Assembly (NCBI GenBank): GCA_030598075.1 | Contig: JAUVQP010000089.1 | Span: 1-6,799 of the forward strand | DNA: 6,799 nt | Reading direction: 5' to 3' | DNA from: Miltoncostaeaceae bacterium | Lineage (GTDB): Bacteria; Actinomycetota; Thermoleophilia; Miltoncostaeales; Miltoncostaeaceae | In this document: positions 6,042 through 6,799 of the stretch, piece by piece | Position numbering within the stretch: the stretch's first letter is position 1 | Layout: every line of letters starts with the position of its first letter | The notes under the pieces: generated by a model | What the model saw: the letters and a program-made list of their open reading frames with translations, nothing else | The model's database searches: none | Told to the model about the DNA's origin: nothing | Position numbers and translations under genes: made by a program

Positions 6042-6799
6042 ATGACGACGCGTGATCGGACGGGCTCCGCCGCCTCACCCCGGACGGCCCTGCTCGGAGA
6101 CATCATCGACACCCCCGAGTTGTCGGGAGCCCTCGTTCTGGGCACCGTTGACCCCGGTCTCCCGATCGCGGCCGTGGTGCTCGTCGACGAGGGCGCGCCC
6201 GTCGAGCGCGACGCGCTGGTGCTGTCGCCCGGCGCACCGCCCGACCCCGTCCCCGAGGGCTGCGCTCTGATCATCTGCCGCGCCGCGCCCGTGGATCCGG
6301 TGAGCGTGCCGGTCCTGGTGCTGCCCGCCGGAACGCCGTGGGGCCCCATCGTGGCGGCCGTCTCGGCGCGGCTTGGATCCGCGGAGGCCCGCCGTCCGGC
6401 GCGCGCCGCCCGCTCCGCGTTCCGGGGCCCGCTCCTGGGCGGTGGGGGGTTCCCGGCGCTCGCTGCCGCCGCGCGAGAGGTGCTCGGGTCGCCCGTTGCG
6501 CTGCTCGACGAGTACCTCGACATCCTCGGAAGCGCGGGTCTATCGGAGCAGGAAAGCGCGCGCCTCGGTGAAGGGGTCACTCGCGCCCGCGGCCACGATC
6601 CCGCCTCGTTCCTCGGCCCGTTCTTGGAACGGAGCCTCACCGACCTGGTGCGCGCGCCGATCGTCGGGGCGCGCGGGCCCACCGGCGTCCACATCGTGTT
6701 GGCGTCCGCGCCCGCGAGGGGCGGCCCGCAGGCGGCGCGCGCCGCGCGCGGCGAGGGGGTGCGGAGGGTGACGTGGCGGGGGCAACTGAGAACCGCAAC
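6042..6799 (+). CDS. PucR-like transcriptional regulator, N-terminal part (3' truncated by window edge)
   Basis: The frame from ATG 6042 stays open to the end of the window, giving 252 residues without a stop, so the C-terminus is missing. Residues ~16-115 resemble the N-terminal PucR sensing domain: TALLGDIIDTPELSGALVLG, then an IAAVVLVDEG strand and a PVLVLPAGTPWGPIVAAV segment like the 'shift to a preferred alternative' strand and helix of that domain, though shorter than usual. Residues ~130-225 (LLGGGGFPALAAAAREVLG, PVALLDEYLDILGSAG, later APIVGARGPTGVHIVLASA) look like the following GAF-like region. The DNA-binding PucR C-terminal HTH would lie outside the window. No clear ribosome binding site precedes ATG 6042; GTG 6024 is an in-frame alternative. 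The gene is transcribed divergently from glnA, which suggests a link to nitrogen metabolism. The coding call is fairly firm from the domain-like sequence; the family call is moderate. Confidence 0.55.
   Translation, partial: MTTRDRTGSAASPRTALLGDIIDTPELSGALVLGTVDPGLPIAAVVLVDEGAPVERDALVLSPGAPPDPVPEGCALIICRAAPVDPVSVPVLVLPAGTPWGPIVAAVSARLGSAEARRPARAARSAFRGPLLGGGGFPALAAAAREVLGSPVALLDEYLDILGSAGLSEQESARLGEGVTRARGHDPASFLGPFLERSLTDLVRAPIVGARGPTGVHIVLASAPARGGPQAARAARGEGVRRVTWRGQLRTA

Noticed and set aside
5810..6694. Minus-strand open frame of 294 codons covering the divergent intergenic region and the regulator-like gene
   Set aside because: Its translation is Ser/Arg/Pro/Thr-rich with no domain pattern, while the opposite plus frame from 6042 shows ordered hydrophobic strands and helices. 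It would also run through the glnA leader region.

Overview
This high-GC window, roughly 70% G+C by eye, looks like chromosomal DNA from an actinomycete-type bacterium. Short overlapping genes, GTG and TTG starts, a GSI-alpha-sized glutamine synthetase and a DUF6125-like neighbour would fit a deep-branching Actinomycetota such as Thermoleophilia. That placement is inference. I see no rRNA or tRNA gene, transposase, integrase, CRISPR array or long direct repeat.

Left half, plus strand (1-3891): the end of a cell-surface polysaccharide operon. In order it encodes a glycoside hydrolase cut by the left edge, a polyprenyl glycosylphosphotransferase that starts glycan synthesis on the lipid carrier, a 98-residue helical protein of unknown function, and a GT4 glycosyltransferase. 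Each stop codon overlaps the next start by exactly four bases (ATGA, TTGA, GTGA), so the four genes are very probably co-transcribed and translationally coupled. A plausible division of labour is that the phosphotransferase loads the first sugar on undecaprenyl phosphate, the GT4 enzyme adds a later sugar, and the hydrolase trims or processes a glycan. The small helical protein may be an accessory factor.

Right half: the GT4 gene converges on a minus-strand DUF6125-like gene, and their 3' ends overlap by 28 bp. Upstream of that gene on the same strand lies glnA, a canonical type I glutamine synthetase of 440 residues. A 14-bp perfect hairpin and a T-tract separate the two genes.

A 246-bp divergent intergenic region follows, with an AT-rich imperfect palindrome. 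Beyond it a plus-strand gene runs off the right edge without a stop. Its visible 252 residues resemble the N-terminal part of a PucR-type regulator, which suggests, but does not show, control of nitrogen metabolism or of glnA.

Most of the window is ordinary biosynthesis and central metabolism. The less explained items are the 98-residue protein inside the glycan operon, the regulator-like gene facing glnA with the palindrome between them, and the DUF6125-like gene downstream of glnA.
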